Shown: one piece after another, positions 55,405 through 63,347 of the stretch | How positions within the stretch are numbered: the stretch's first letter is position 1 | Layout of the letters: each line of letters starts with the position of its first letter | NCBI RefSeq assembly: GCF_000430665.1 | Contig: NZ_AUML01000036.1 | Location: forward strand, 1 to 63,347 | DNA length: 63,347 nt | Direction: 5' to 3' | Source: Aquimarina muelleri DSM 19832 | GTDB taxonomy: Bacteria; Bacteroidota; Bacteroidia; Flavobacteriales; Flavobacteriaceae | Made by a program: the position numbers and the translations under genes | Notes under the pieces: model-generated | Database searches by the model: none | Told to the model about the DNA's origin: nothing | What the model saw: the letters and a program-made list of their open reading frames with translations, nothing else

Positions 55405-57528
55405 TTATGGGGTTATTTTTTTTTCTAAAAAATCCTGTTGATTTTTGGGTAAACTATTCATTAAAACTACATATTTCTTTTTATATTTTTCATCCTGTAG
55501 TAATTTATCCATAATTTTTCTACATGAATTTCTAAAACGCCAATTATGATGAGTAGCTCCTTCGACAAGAGATACTAATGAGTCGTCTGAAAATGCCTGC
55601 AAACTTTCTAAATAAGTAAAAGCACTTTCGCGAGTACTAAAACCATGTTTTAAAGACGTATACTCTGTTAGCTCTATAAAATATTTTTGATGCTGATCTA
55701 TATGATAACCCTTTGTGTTTAGAGCCAGAACCAGCCATAACATTCTAACATTTTTGTTTGCAAACCCTACAACTTCTTTTGTTGTATCCAAGTATTCTTT
55801 CCTTTTTTCAGGAAAACCCGACCACAAGTGATACAGAGCTGCTTCTATAGTAGCATAAGAGGCATCTTTTAATAAAGATTCATATTGTACTTGTAAGTCT
55901 TTTGGAACCGTACTTAGCGTATTTGCAATAGCTTGACGAACAAAAATATTATTTGTCTCAAAAGCTTTGTCATACAGTGCTATTACTTCTGGAGAAGTAT
56001 CCCCTCCTAACTGATAAATAACTTCTTGCCCCATATAATCATTTGTCGGTAAATTGAGGGCTTTTGCCAAAACACTCCATTTGCCTGCCAAAGGTTGGGT
56101 TCGCTCTTGTGCTAAACTTAAATAATCTTTAATAAATTGTGATTTTGCCAGTATATCCAATGCTTCTTGCGAAGGAAATTTCACATTCTCTATCCACAAT
56201 TTTTTAAAAGCACTTAAATCTGTCTTACTAACCTCTTCTGCTACTGCTATAAAATCTGCTGTAGTAGCATTTTGAAACTTGTATTTTTCCAAAAAATTAT
56301 GAATAGTAATTTTAAAACTAGTATCTCCTATTAGATTTCTAAGAGCATGAACTGTCCATGCTCCTCGTTGGTAAAAAGTTAGCGTACTTGCGTTAGGATT
56401 TAGTAAAGAAGTAGCTTCTTTTGTTTTAGATAGTTCCGTAAGTTGCTCTGCACTTTCGTATAATTTATATAAAAAATAATCTTCGCCAAAAATTTCTTTT
56501 TCTACCAAAAGCGCATAATACGTAGCAAAACCTTCTTGTAACCAGTGGTGTTTTCCTTCGGTTTCGGTTATTAAATCTCCAAACCATTGATGTGCTAATT
56601 CATGCGCATTAACATTTATATAATTTTGATCTACAAAAGCAGTTTCGTCTACTACAAAAGCATCCGAAAAAATAGTAGTACCGGTATTTTCCATCCCAGC
56701 ATACAAAAAATCTTTTACTGGTATTTGTTTGTAATTTTGCCAAGGAAAAGTATATCCTATTTCTTTTTCTAAAAAGTCAAATATCTTTTTGCTATGCCGA
56801 TAAGTAGATTCATATTTGTCCTTATCTTTTGGGTAATAATACATCTCTAAAGGAGTACCATTAGCAGAAACCTCCACTACTTTTTCGTACTTACCAATTA
56901 CAAAAGCTACCAGATAGCTACTCATTGGTTGTTGCATATCATAATGCCAACTTTGTATAGAGTCATTTACAGATTCGCTTTTTATAAGGTTTCCGTTAGC
57001 AATCACCTCGTATCCTTTATTAAATTGTAGTTGAAGATCAAACACTACTTTTTCATTCATATCATCAAAACTAGGTAACCAATTAGAGGTGTATTTACCT
57101 TGTCCTTGCGTCCATATCTGATCATTACCGCTATAATCCTTTACAAAGTACAATGCCTTTTTTGGAGTAGCGGTATATGCGATAGTTATATTTTGTTCTG
57201 TTGGGGCTTCTTTAAAATCAGATGGTATAATTATCTTTTTATTATCATACGTATACTCTACTTTGTTTCCGTTTAAGGTAATTTGTTGGATGTTCATATT
57301 TTGAGCATCTATGTATATCGATTTAGTTGGTTTCAGAATCTTAAAAGTATATATTACATTTCCATCTACTTCTTTTTTTTCTGCATTGATGTTTAAAGTG
57401 GCTGTACTTTCTAAAAAATCAACATACGGTTGTTCTCTTGTTACCGTATAAGATAATATAGGAGAGGTTTCTTGGGCAATCCCAATACCCGAAATAAAAG
57501 GTATAAAAAAGGCTAAAATAAATTTCAT
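55405..57528 (-). CDS. M1 family metallopeptidase, secreted
   Basis: The protein has 707 residues from the ATG at 57526-57528 (MKFILAFFIPFISGIGIAQ, a signal peptide). The 41 codons upstream have no signal and are basic. The exopeptidase motif YAGMENTGTTIF is the family's GAMEN-like substrate loop. Zinc ligands are HELAH at 309-313 and Glu332 (HExxH-x18-E). A C-terminal HEAT-like part follows. It removes N-terminal residues from peptides in the periplasm or at the surface. It heads an operon with two patatins. Confidence 0.9.
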   Translation of the reverse strand: MKFILAFFIPFISGIGIAQETSPILSYTVTREQPYVDFLESTATLNINAEKKEVDGNVIYTFKILKPTKSIYIDAQNMNIQQITLNGNKVEYTYDNKKIIIPSDFKEAPTEQNITIAYTATPKKALYFVKDYSGNDQIWTQGQGKYTSNWLPSFDDMNEKVVFDLQLQFNKGYEVIANGNLIKSESVNDSIQSWHYDMQQPMSSYLVAFVIGKYEKVVEVSANGTPLEMYYYPKDKDKYESTYRHSKKIFDFLEKEIGYTFPWQNYKQIPVKDFLYAGMENTGTTIFSDAFVVDETAFVDQNYINVNAHELAHQWFGDLITETEGKHHWLQEGFATYYALLVEKEIFGEDYFLYKLYESAEQLTELSKTKEATSLLNPNASTLTFYQRGAWTVHALRNLIGDTSFKITIHNFLEKYKFQNATTADFIAVAEEVSKTDLSAFKKLWIENVKFPSQEALDILAKSQFIKDYLSLAQERTQPLAGKWSVLAKALNLPTNDYMGQEVIYQLGGDTSPEVIALYDKAFETNNIFVRQAIANTLSTVPKDLQVQYESLLKDASYATIEAALYHLWSGFPEKRKEYLDTTKEVVGFANKNVRMLWLVLALNTKGYHIDQHQKYFIELTEYTSLKHGFSTRESAFTYLESLQAFSDDSLVSLVEGATHHNWRFRNSCRKIMDKLLQDEKYKKKYVVLMNSLPKNQQDFLEKKITP

Positions 57529-57710
57529 TTGTTTCTTACTTAAATATTTTCTTTGGTGCTTCAAAAGAGTTCTTACTTTTATTGATTTTAAAAATCTTAA
57601 AAATTTATAACAATATAAACTCCATTTCTTTTTGACCAAATGTTCTGCCAAAATAACGAAATTAGTATCCTAATGTGGCAACTTTTACTAGGAACATTTA
57701 TAATTAGGGG

Positions 57711-57741
57711 TTGAACTATTTTTGAATAAGTACTATCTTCG
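57711..57741 (+). promoter_or_regulatory. Candidate recG promoter
   Basis: TTG (57711-57713) and TATCTTCG (57734-57741) are 20 nt apart. TATTTTTG at 57717-57724 is an alternative. The ATG at 57747 is only 5 nt after the box, so the transcript might be almost leaderless. Confidence 0.4.
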
Positions 57742-57746
57742 TCCTA

Positions 57747-59849
57747 ATGAACCCTAATATCTTACAAACTCCGATTGATTATCTTAAAGGCGTGGGACCT
57801 ACTCGTGCTACTTTGCTTCGGTCTGAACTTGGCGTCCATACTTATCAAGATTTATTAAATCTGTTTCCTAATCGATATCTGGATAAAACACAATACTATA
57901 AAATTAATCAGCTACAGCGTAACTCTGCCGAAGTACAGATAATAGGTAAGATTGTTCACCTTAAAACGGTAGAGCAAAAAAAAGGAAAACGATTAGTAGC
58001 CAAATTTATAGATGATACTGGCGAAATAGAGCTGGTATGGTTTAAAGGACATAAGTGGATTAGAGAAAATATTAAACTAAATACACCATATGTAATCTTT
58101 GGTAAGACGAAATACTATAATGGATTTAATATGCCCCACCCAGAAATGGAATTGCTAGCAGAGCATCAACAAAACTTAAGAACTGCGATGCAACCTATTT
58201 ATCCTTCGACCGAAAAATTATCGAATAGAGGGATTACCAACAGGGTGCTAAGTAAAATGATGCAACAACTTTTTATCGAAACTAATGTTAGGTTTTATGA
58301 TACGTTGTCTGCCGAGATTTTAGAAGAATTAAAATTGATTTCAAAAAGCGAAGCTGTTTTTAATATTCACTTTCCAAAAAGTCAGGAGTTACTAGCAAAG
58401 GCACAATATCGTCTTAAATTTGAAGAATTATTTTATATACAACTACAGCTTATCATCAAAAAACTGATTCGAAAACAGAAGATCAAAGGGTTTCCTTTTA
58501 CTGATGTTGGAGAATATTTTACTACCTTTTATAACAACCACCTACCATTTGAGCTTACCAATGCTCAAAAACGTGTTATAAAAGAAATACGAAACGATAT
58601 TGGTAGTAGTGCACAAATGAACCGACTTTTACAAGGAGATGTTGGTTCTGGCAAAACTATAGTTGGCCTAATGGTTATGCTTTTGGCCATGGACAATGGT
58701 TTTCAAGCCTGCCTTATGGCTCCTACAGCTATTTTAGCTAATCAACACTACCAAGGGATTACAGAGCTTACCAAAGATCTAGATATTAATGTAAAATTAT
58801 TAATGGGTAGCTCTAAAGTCAAAGAACGCAGGGAAATCCATCAAGAACTAGAAGATGGTACTTTACACATCCTTATCGGCACCCACGCTATACTCGAAGA
58901 TAAAGTAAAGTTTAAAAATCTGGGACTAGCAATTATTGATGAACAACATAGATTTGGTGTAGCACAACGAGCCAAATTATGGCATAAAAACACCTATCCT
59001 CCACATGTTTTGGTAATGACGGCAACACCTATACCCAGAACTCTGGCGATGAGCTTATATGGGGATTTGGATATTTCGGTAATTGATGAGCTGCCCCCAG
59101 GACGAAAGGCTATTAAAACGGTACATCGTTATGATAGTAACCGCTTAAAGGTCTTTAAGTTTATGGCAGACGAAATCGAAAAAGGAAGACAAATCTATAT
59201 TGTATATCCTTTAATACAAGAATCGGAAGCCATGGATTATAAAGATCTTATGGATGGCTATGAGAGTATAGCCCGCTCCTTTCCTGCTCCACAATATCAA
59301 ATCTCTATCGTACATGGCAAAATGAAACCCGTAGATAAGGATTATGAAATGGATCGCTTTGTAAAAGGAGAAACACAAATCATGGTAGCCACTACCGTTA
59401 TTGAAGTTGGGGTTAATGTTCCTAATGCTAGTGTTATGATTATAGAAAGTGCAGAGCGTTTTGGGTTATCTCAATTACATCAACTACGAGGGCGTGTGGG
59501 ACGTGGTGCCGAGCAAAGTTTTTGTATACTCATGACCAGTTTTAAATTATCTGCCGATAGCAAAACTCGATTAGAAACCATGGTGCGTACCAATGATGGT
59601 TTTGACATTGCCGAAGTAGATTTAAAACTACGTGGACCAGGAGATATTATGGGTACACAGCAAAGCGGTGTGCTTAACCTAAAAATAGCAGATATAGTAA
59701 AAGATAATGATATTTTAAAAACAGCAAGACACTATGCAGTTAAGATCCTAAATGAAGATCCTTCTTTAGCTTTAGAAAAAAATAAAGTTTTAATGTACAC
59801 CTATCAACAGATGGCAAAACATAAAAATATATGGAATTATATTTCTTAA
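57747..59849 (+). CDS. recG: ATP-dependent DNA helicase RecG
   Basis: The 700-residue protein begins with the wedge domain start MNPNILQTPIDYLKGVGPTR. Walker A GDVGSGKT is in the motor domain, with IIDEQHRFGV (DExH), VMTATPIPRTLAMSLYGDL and QLRGRVGRGAEQ (motif VI). It drives branch migration and fork reversal in replication repair. Length agrees with E. coli RecG (693). Copy 9 of the dispersed repeat starts 24 bp after its stop. Nothing unusual is seen. Confidence 0.96.
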   Translation: MNPNILQTPIDYLKGVGPTRATLLRSELGVHTYQDLLNLFPNRYLDKTQYYKINQLQRNSAEVQIIGKIVHLKTVEQKKGKRLVAKFIDDTGEIELVWFKGHKWIRENIKLNTPYVIFGKTKYYNGFNMPHPEMELLAEHQQNLRTAMQPIYPSTEKLSNRGITNRVLSKMMQQLFIETNVRFYDTLSAEILEELKLISKSEAVFNIHFPKSQELLAKAQYRLKFEELFYIQLQLIIKKLIRKQKIKGFPFTDVGEYFTTFYNNHLPFELTNAQKRVIKEIRNDIGSSAQMNRLLQGDVGSGKTIVGLMVMLLAMDNGFQACLMAPTAILANQHYQGITELTKDLDINVKLLMGSSKVKERREIHQELEDGTLHILIGTHAILEDKVKFKNLGLAIIDEQHRFGVAQRAKLWHKNTYPPHVLVMTATPIPRTLAMSLYGDLDISVIDELPPGRKAIKTVHRYDSNRLKVFKFMADEIEKGRQIYIVYPLIQESEAMDYKDLMDGYESIARSFPAPQYQISIVHGKMKPVDKDYEMDRFVKGETQIMVATTVIEVGVNVPNASVMIIESAERFGLSQLHQLRGRVGRGAEQSFCILMTSFKLSADSKTRLETMVRTNDGFDIAEVDLKLRGPGDIMGTQQSGVLNLKIADIVKDNDILKTARHYAVKILNEDPSLALEKNKVLMYTYQQMAKHKNIWNYIS

Positions 59850-59873
59850 AACCTTAGTTTGATATAAGAAATT

Positions 59874-59976
59874 AATCAATAACCTTGGAACAAGCTAACG
59901 AGGTATGTTTCCGAAAATATATTTTGTTTTAGAGGCAACCCCCGGAGAATTAAACTCCATAATGTGGATTAAAAAA
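59874..59976 (+). repeat. Dispersed hairpin repeat, copy 9
   Basis: AATCAATAACCTTGGAAC, AAGCTAACGAGGTATG, GAAAATATATTTTGTTTTAG, AGGCAACCCCCGGAG, AATTAAACTCC, ATAATGTGGATTAAAAAA. It starts 24 bp after the recG stop. Confidence 0.85.
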
Positions 59977-60121
59977 GACCATCAGATAAGAAGATATAAT
60001 AAAACGAACAAAAATTGTATTGAAATTTTATCTGTGGAAATATATTATTTAAATTAACTCAAACCCCTACCTAGTTTATTGTTTTTTAAAACAAACTAAT
60101 GTTAGTGATAAACCAAAAAAA

Positions 60122-60751
60122 ATGACTCCACAAAATATAGATTTATCAAAATTAACACCACTACACAACACATTAACTAACAAAAAAAAAATAATACATA
60201 TTATTAGTGAAAAATATTCTCCTTTAAGTTCTCAATGTCAATCAGAACTATCCAATAATTCTAAAATATTAGGTATAAAAAAAGGAGAGGTTTTAGTAAA
60301 AGAAGGTCAATACTCAGACAAAGCATACTTTATTGTACAGGGTTGCTCGAGAGCTTATTATTTAAAAAACGGAAAAGATATCTCAGATTGGTTTGCTTTT
60401 GAAAATGATTTTATTAGTTCCATAAATAGTTTTTTTCGTAATATCCAAAGCCCGCATTTTATAGAAGTATTAGAAAACTCAACCTTATTAGAAATATCCA
60501 GAGATAGCATAATTGAATTATCCGATAAATACCATGATTTTGAACGATTAAGTAAAACAATAGTAACAAACACTATGTTACGCTTGCAAGAAAGAATTGT
60601 GTCTATGCAATTTCAATCTGCAGAACAAAAATATAAAGATATTTTATCCACTCACCCTAACATCACACAAAGAATCCCTTTAACACATATTGCATCTTAT
60701 ATTGGTATTACTTTAGAAACATTAAGTAGAATAAGAGGATTAAAAAGTTGA
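60122..60751 (+). CDS. Crp/Fnr family regulator without an Fe-S cluster
   Basis: The 209-residue protein has an N-terminal cyclic-nucleotide-binding-like domain (about 45-130, with KGEVLVKEGQYSDKAYFIVQG). The C-terminal HTH ends IPLTHIASYIGITLETLSRIRG. The recognition helix has Glu199-x-x-Ser202-Arg203, the E-x-x-S-R contact pattern of FNR that reads TTGAT. Only Cys39 and Cys75 are present, so it cannot hold an FNR-type 4Fe-4S cluster. It probably senses another ligand (haem, NO or cAMP are open choices). A perfect FNR-type box lies at 60752-60769, right after its stop and upstream of the next gene. Confidence 0.88.
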   Translation: MTPQNIDLSKLTPLHNTLTNKKKIIHIISEKYSPLSSQCQSELSNNSKILGIKKGEVLVKEGQYSDKAYFIVQGCSRAYYLKNGKDISDWFAFENDFISSINSFFRNIQSPHFIEVLENSTLLEISRDSIIELSDKYHDFERLSKTIVTNTMLRLQERIVSMQFQSAEQKYKDILSTHPNITQRIPLTHIASYIGITLETLSRIRGLKS

Positions 60752-60769
60752 ATTTGATCTAAATCAAAT
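60752..60769. promoter_or_regulatory. FNR-type operator (perfect palindrome)
   Basis: ATTTGAT-CTAA-ATCAAAT is a perfect palindrome containing TTGAT-N4-ATCAA. Its centre is about 42 bp before the transcription start predicted from the -7 element at 60790-60797. That is the class II activator position. Confidence 0.85.
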
Positions 60770-60789
60770 GATAAGTCATAATTTGAATA

Positions 60790-60797
60790 CATCTTTG
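60790..60797 (+). promoter_or_regulatory. Candidate -7 element (CATCTTTG)
   Basis: CATCTTTG differs from TATCTTTG by one base and lies 13 nt before the GTG at 60811. It sits downstream of the FNR-type box. Confidence 0.55.
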
Positions 60798-60810
60798 TAA
60801 TAAAAAAAAG

Positions 60811-61434
60811 GTGAAACAAATTCATTATCTATCAGGCATTATACTTACAATTTTTATAACCTTTCATTTATTTAATCATATGTTCAGTCTCTTTGGAGTA
60901 GAGCAACATATCCAATTAATGAATTCCTTCCGGTTAGTTTATAGACATATTCTTGCCGAAACAATTTTATTGATTGCTATTTTTATTCAAATTATTTCTG
61001 GAATAAAATTGTTTTTAAAAAAGAAAAAAACTGTTACTGGTTTTTTTGAAAAATTACAATTATGGAGTGGATTATATTTATCTATATTTTTTGTCTTTCA
61101 TCTTGCCGCAATATTTATGGGTAGGTATTTTTTAAATCTTGATACTAATATTTATTTTGGAGTTGCAGGCCTTAATACTTTTCCTCTTAATTTGTTTTTT
61201 ATCCCTTACTATGGACTTGCTATATTTTCTTTTTTTGGTCATATTTCTGCTATTCATTACAAAAAAATGAAACACCCTATTTTTGGACTAACTCCAAAAA
61301 AACAATCAATCTTAATTTTGACTTTTGGAATTATACTAAATATCGTAACCTTTTATGGACTAACCAATAAATTTAAAGGAATCAAAATACCCGAAGAATA
61401 TAACCTTATGATCGAAAAAAAAACAAATCAATAA
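60811..61434 (+). CDS. Five-helix membrane protein, SdhC/cytochrome-b-like
   Basis: The 207-residue protein starts with GTG at 60811 (MKQIHYLSGIILTIFITFHL). It has five predicted membrane helices with buried histidines at 19, 23, 46, 97, 144 and 149, several spaced as haem ligands are in succinate dehydrogenase or fumarate reductase cytochrome b subunits. No SdhA or SdhB genes are adjacent. The stop codon CAA-TAA lies within the start of dispersed repeat copy 10 (AATCAATAAC). It may be a haem-binding redox or sensor protein controlled by the preceding Crp/Fnr regulator. Confidence 0.72.
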   Translation: MKQIHYLSGIILTIFITFHLFNHMFSLFGVEQHIQLMNSFRLVYRHILAETILLIAIFIQIISGIKLFLKKKKTVTGFFEKLQLWSGLYLSIFFVFHLAAIFMGRYFLNLDTNIYFGVAGLNTFPLNLFFIPYYGLAIFSFFGHISAIHYKKMKHPIFGLTPKKQSILILTFGIILNIVTFYGLTNKFKGIKIPEEYNLMIEKKTNQ

Positions 61435-61526
61435 CCTCGAAGCAAGCTCAAAAAGTATGTTGCCAAAAATATATATTGTTTTAGAGACAATCCTCGGAGA
61501 ATTAAACTCCACAATATGGATAAAAC
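61426..61526 (+). repeat. Dispersed hairpin repeat, copy 10
   Basis: AATCAATAACCTCGAAGC, AAGCTCAAAAAGTATG, AAAAATATATATTGTTTTAG, AGACAATCCTCGGAG, AATTAAACTCC, ACAATATGGATAAAACC. It overlaps the last codons of the preceding gene, supplying the TAA. Its 3' end provides the ATG of the small frame at 61516. Confidence 0.85.
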
Positions 61527-61656
61527 CAAAAACACATTTCTTAAAGTAACTGTACTAATTCTAATTGGATTTCTGTTTTGTTATTATATATTTAAAATTG
61601 CACAACATATAATTTGGCTGTTCATAAAAAAGAAACTAAAAATAACACCAAATTAA
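61516..61656 (+). CDS. Small membrane protein, 46 residues
   Basis: ATG at 61516 to TAA at 61654-61656 gives MDKTKNTFLKVTVLILIGFL, then FCYYIFKIAQHIIWLFIKKK and a short end (LKITPN). There is one long hydrophobic helix with a basic flank. The ATG lies in the 3' end of repeat copy 10. It sits between two membrane-protein genes on the same strand. No family is recognised. It could be a chance frame in A+T-rich DNA, though the hydrophobic length is convincing. Confidence 0.5.
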   Translation: MDKTKNTFLKVTVLILIGFLFCYYIFKIAQHIIWLFIKKKLKITPN

Positions 61657-61677
61657 TTATTGTAAATAAATAAGATA

Positions 61678-62070
61678 ATGAACATATATATACTTACTGC
61701 AGGAATTTTATGCTTCGCTTTGGGTATAGCTCACTCCATTCTAGGAGAGTATTTGATTTTTAAAAGCAAAAGACATAAAAGAAATTTAGTTCCTTCAAAA
61801 GGAAGTGTCGAATTAAAAGAAAGACATTTAAGAATACTATGGGCTACATGGCATTTGGCTTCTATTTTTGGTTGGTGTATTGGAGCTATATTAATAAAAA
61901 TATCCTTAGACCATAATGAATCAAATTCTGGTATAATAGACTTTATGTTAATGATTATAATGTATGCCATGTTCTTAGCCTCTATACTGGTATTAGTAGG
62001 AACAAAAGGAAAACATCCTGGTTGGATAGTTCTTTTAATAATTGCACTATTATTGATTATAGCAAACTAA
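61678..62070 (+). CDS. Conserved membrane protein
   Basis: The 130-residue protein has about four hydrophobic helices. Landmarks are GIAHSILGEYLIF near the start, LWATWHLASIFGWCIGAILI in the middle, and KGKHPGWIVLLIIALLLI at the end. The conserved His-containing motifs may matter for function. It is probably an inner-membrane protein of the Bacteroidota. Its function is unknown. It follows the small frame at 61516-61656 by 21 bp. Confidence 0.72.
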   Translation: MNIYILTAGILCFALGIAHSILGEYLIFKSKRHKRNLVPSKGSVELKERHLRILWATWHLASIFGWCIGAILIKISLDHNESNSGIIDFMLMIIMYAMFLASILVLVGTKGKHPGWIVLLIIALLLIIAN

Positions 62071-62150
62071 AAAACTCTTCCTTAATAACTAAAAAAACAA
62101 AAAAATTAAACCATTTTTACACCTAATAACCCACAATAAGCAACTATTAA

Positions 62151-62570
62151 ATGCAACTAATAAGTAACCCAAAGGTCAAAAACATTTTTAATACGTATCC
62201 AGAATCTGTGCTACTACAAATGCAACGTCTTAGAGAATTAATTATAGAAACCGCATCGGCTATAGAAGGGCTTACAGAATTAGAAGAAACCCTAAAATGG
62301 GGAGAACCAAGTTATCTTACAAAACATGGCAGTACAATAAGAATCGATTGGAAAGCAAAAAATCCAGAACAATATGCCATATACTTTCAATGCACATCCA
62401 GCCTGATTGCAACCTTTAGGATTCTTTATAATGATATATTTACATTTGAAGGAGGCAGGGCGATAATATTTAAGCTAAAAGATAAAATACCAGAAACCGA
62501 AGTAAAGCAATGTATACAATTGGCATTGACTTATCATAAAGTCAAACACCTACCCCTATTAGGAGCATAG
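62151..62570 (+). CDS. DUF1801 family protein
   Basis: The 139-residue protein has the YdhG/DUF1801 fold. LKWGEPSYLTKHGSTIRIDWK and EGGRAIIFKLKDKIPETEV are the conserved blocks. The family has an SCP2-like or steroid-binding-like small fold with no established biochemical role. It has no signal peptide and lies 80 bp after the membrane gene. It is likely a soluble cytoplasmic protein. Confidence 0.85.
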   Translation: MQLISNPKVKNIFNTYPESVLLQMQRLRELIIETASAIEGLTELEETLKWGEPSYLTKHGSTIRIDWKAKNPEQYAIYFQCTSSLIATFRILYNDIFTFEGGRAIIFKLKDKIPETEVKQCIQLALTYHKVKHLPLLGA

Positions 62571-62683
62571 AATAGTACGGATAGATTTTCTTCTTAAAAA
62601 ATTTACAGAACATCGAAATGAGTTCATTTGTCATTCCGTTGAAGAATGGAGTCCAATACTAATAATAGCTAAGCAAAATTAAT

Positions 62684-63214
62684 ATGGCAAAACAAAAACT
62701 ACTTATCTTATCCGATCTTTGGGGATTAAAAAAATCAGATTGGTTACCTTATTATACCGATATACTTAACGAAAAATTTGAAATACAATATTACGATTGC
62801 TGTACCTTGGGTAAATTAAATACCTCAAAATATACCGAAGAAGCCCTTCATCAACAGTTTGTTAATGGTGGCATCGAATTAGCAGTACAAAACCTGATCG
62901 ATAAAGAGACCGAAATAGTACATATTCTTGCATTTAGTATTGGTGGTACTATTGCGTGGCAATCTATGTTAAAAGGCTTAAAAGTAGCTTCTCTATACGC
63001 TGTTTCTGCTACAAGGTTACGGTATGAAACGAACAAACCTGATGGAGATATAAAACTTTACTTTGGCGAAACCGATACCTATGCCCCCAATAAGGAATGG
63101 TTGTCTAAAATGAATAACATTGCTGTTATAAAAAATAAAAAAGGACATAGTTTATATACAGAACCCGAATTTGCTAGAGAATTAAGCACTCTAATTTGCG
63201 AAACTATACAGTGA
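62684..63214 (+). CDS. Small alpha/beta hydrolase
   Basis: The 176-residue protein has a compact alpha/beta hydrolase fold. The nucleophile is Ser85 in LAFSIGG (with Ala-Phe rather than Gly before it), with Asp131 (GETDTYAP) and His155 (KKGHSLYT) as the other triad members. It lacks a lid domain and a signal peptide. The substrate is unknown and it could be an esterase or a degenerate non-catalytic member. The window ends 133 bp after its stop, with no further gene seen. Confidence 0.8.
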   Translation: MAKQKLLILSDLWGLKKSDWLPYYTDILNEKFEIQYYDCCTLGKLNTSKYTEEALHQQFVNGGIELAVQNLIDKETEIVHILAFSIGGTIAWQSMLKGLKVASLYAVSATRLRYETNKPDGDIKLYFGETDTYAPNKEWLSKMNNIAVIKNKKGHSLYTEPEFARELSTLICETIQ

Positions 63215-63347
63215 TCTATTTTTTTTGATGGAAGTGAAAAAAAATAGCTTTGTTCCAATCCTGTCCTAAATAAATTTGTATCATAAAAATTTTAGCCATT
63301 TTACATACCTATCGCTATATTTAAGTAAATATTCAAAAAAGAACCCC

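Noticed and set aside
1..63347. tRNA or rRNA genes
   Set aside because: No tRNA cloverleaf elements or rRNA-like blocks were recognised in the intergenic regions; small RNAs without a known family cannot be ruled out by eye.

Overview
This window looks like chromosomal DNA of a marine-type Bacteroidota bacterium, most likely family Flavobacteriaceae. The reasons are: very A+T-rich DNA; Bacteroidota-style promoters (TAnnTTTG at -7); two secreted proteins with type IX secretion C-terminal sorting domains; a CarboxypepD_reg/plug/barrel outer-membrane receptor; and several families typical of the phylum (DUF4834, YfhO, DUF5723-OmpA, a stand-alone HsdR_N protein beside holA). The genus cannot be settled from the sequence alone. 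No rRNA, tRNA, CRISPR array or complete mobile element was seen. The only mobile-element trace is the C-terminal end of a transposase at the left edge.

Layout. 0-10.6 kb: transposase end, a secreted Tyr/Asn- and Ser/Arg-rich repeat protein, an envelope polysaccharide cluster on the minus strand (flippase, GT4 glycosyltransferase, YfhO, DUF4834), a barrel protein with a long Glu/Lys-rich tail and a GNAT-like protein. 10.6-13.3 kb: an alpha-oxoamine synthase and a cysteine-synthase-fold enzyme, a pair that fits sulfonolipid (capnine-type) base synthesis. 13.3-24 kb: housekeeping and envelope genes, including oligopeptidase B, YbaB, thioredoxin, OmpA, YegP, threonine aldolase, a large metalloprotease, prfB with its programmed +1 frameshift, and ArsC. 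24-34.5 kb: an outer-membrane receptor, fumC, then a lodA/lodB pair (CTQ amino-acid oxidase and its flavoprotein maturase) in very A+T-rich DNA bracketed by dispersed repeats. 34.5-43.5 kb: holA, an HsdR_N protein, GT2, two OmpA-type proteins, a Sua5-like protein and pcrA. 43.8-57.5 kb: two type IX cargo proteins, a DsrE/M20/glutamate-synthase-like operon, tandem patatins and an M1 peptidase. 57.7-63.3 kb: recG, a Crp/Fnr regulator followed by a perfect TTGAT-N4-ATCAA box and a histidine-rich membrane protein, small membrane proteins, a DUF1801 protein and an alpha/beta hydrolase.

The most unusual signal is a family of about 100-bp, hairpin-rich intergenic repeats. There are ten recognisable copies and one degenerate copy, all in the same orientation and all between 28.8 and 61.5 kb. 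They often start within 0-24 bp of a stop codon, and several supply stop or start codons to neighbouring frames. Other points worth following are the lodAB island, the Crp/Fnr regulator with a matching box at class II position, the Shine-Dalgarno-dependent prfB frameshift in a lineage that hardly uses Shine-Dalgarno initiation, and the sulfonolipid-type gene pair.
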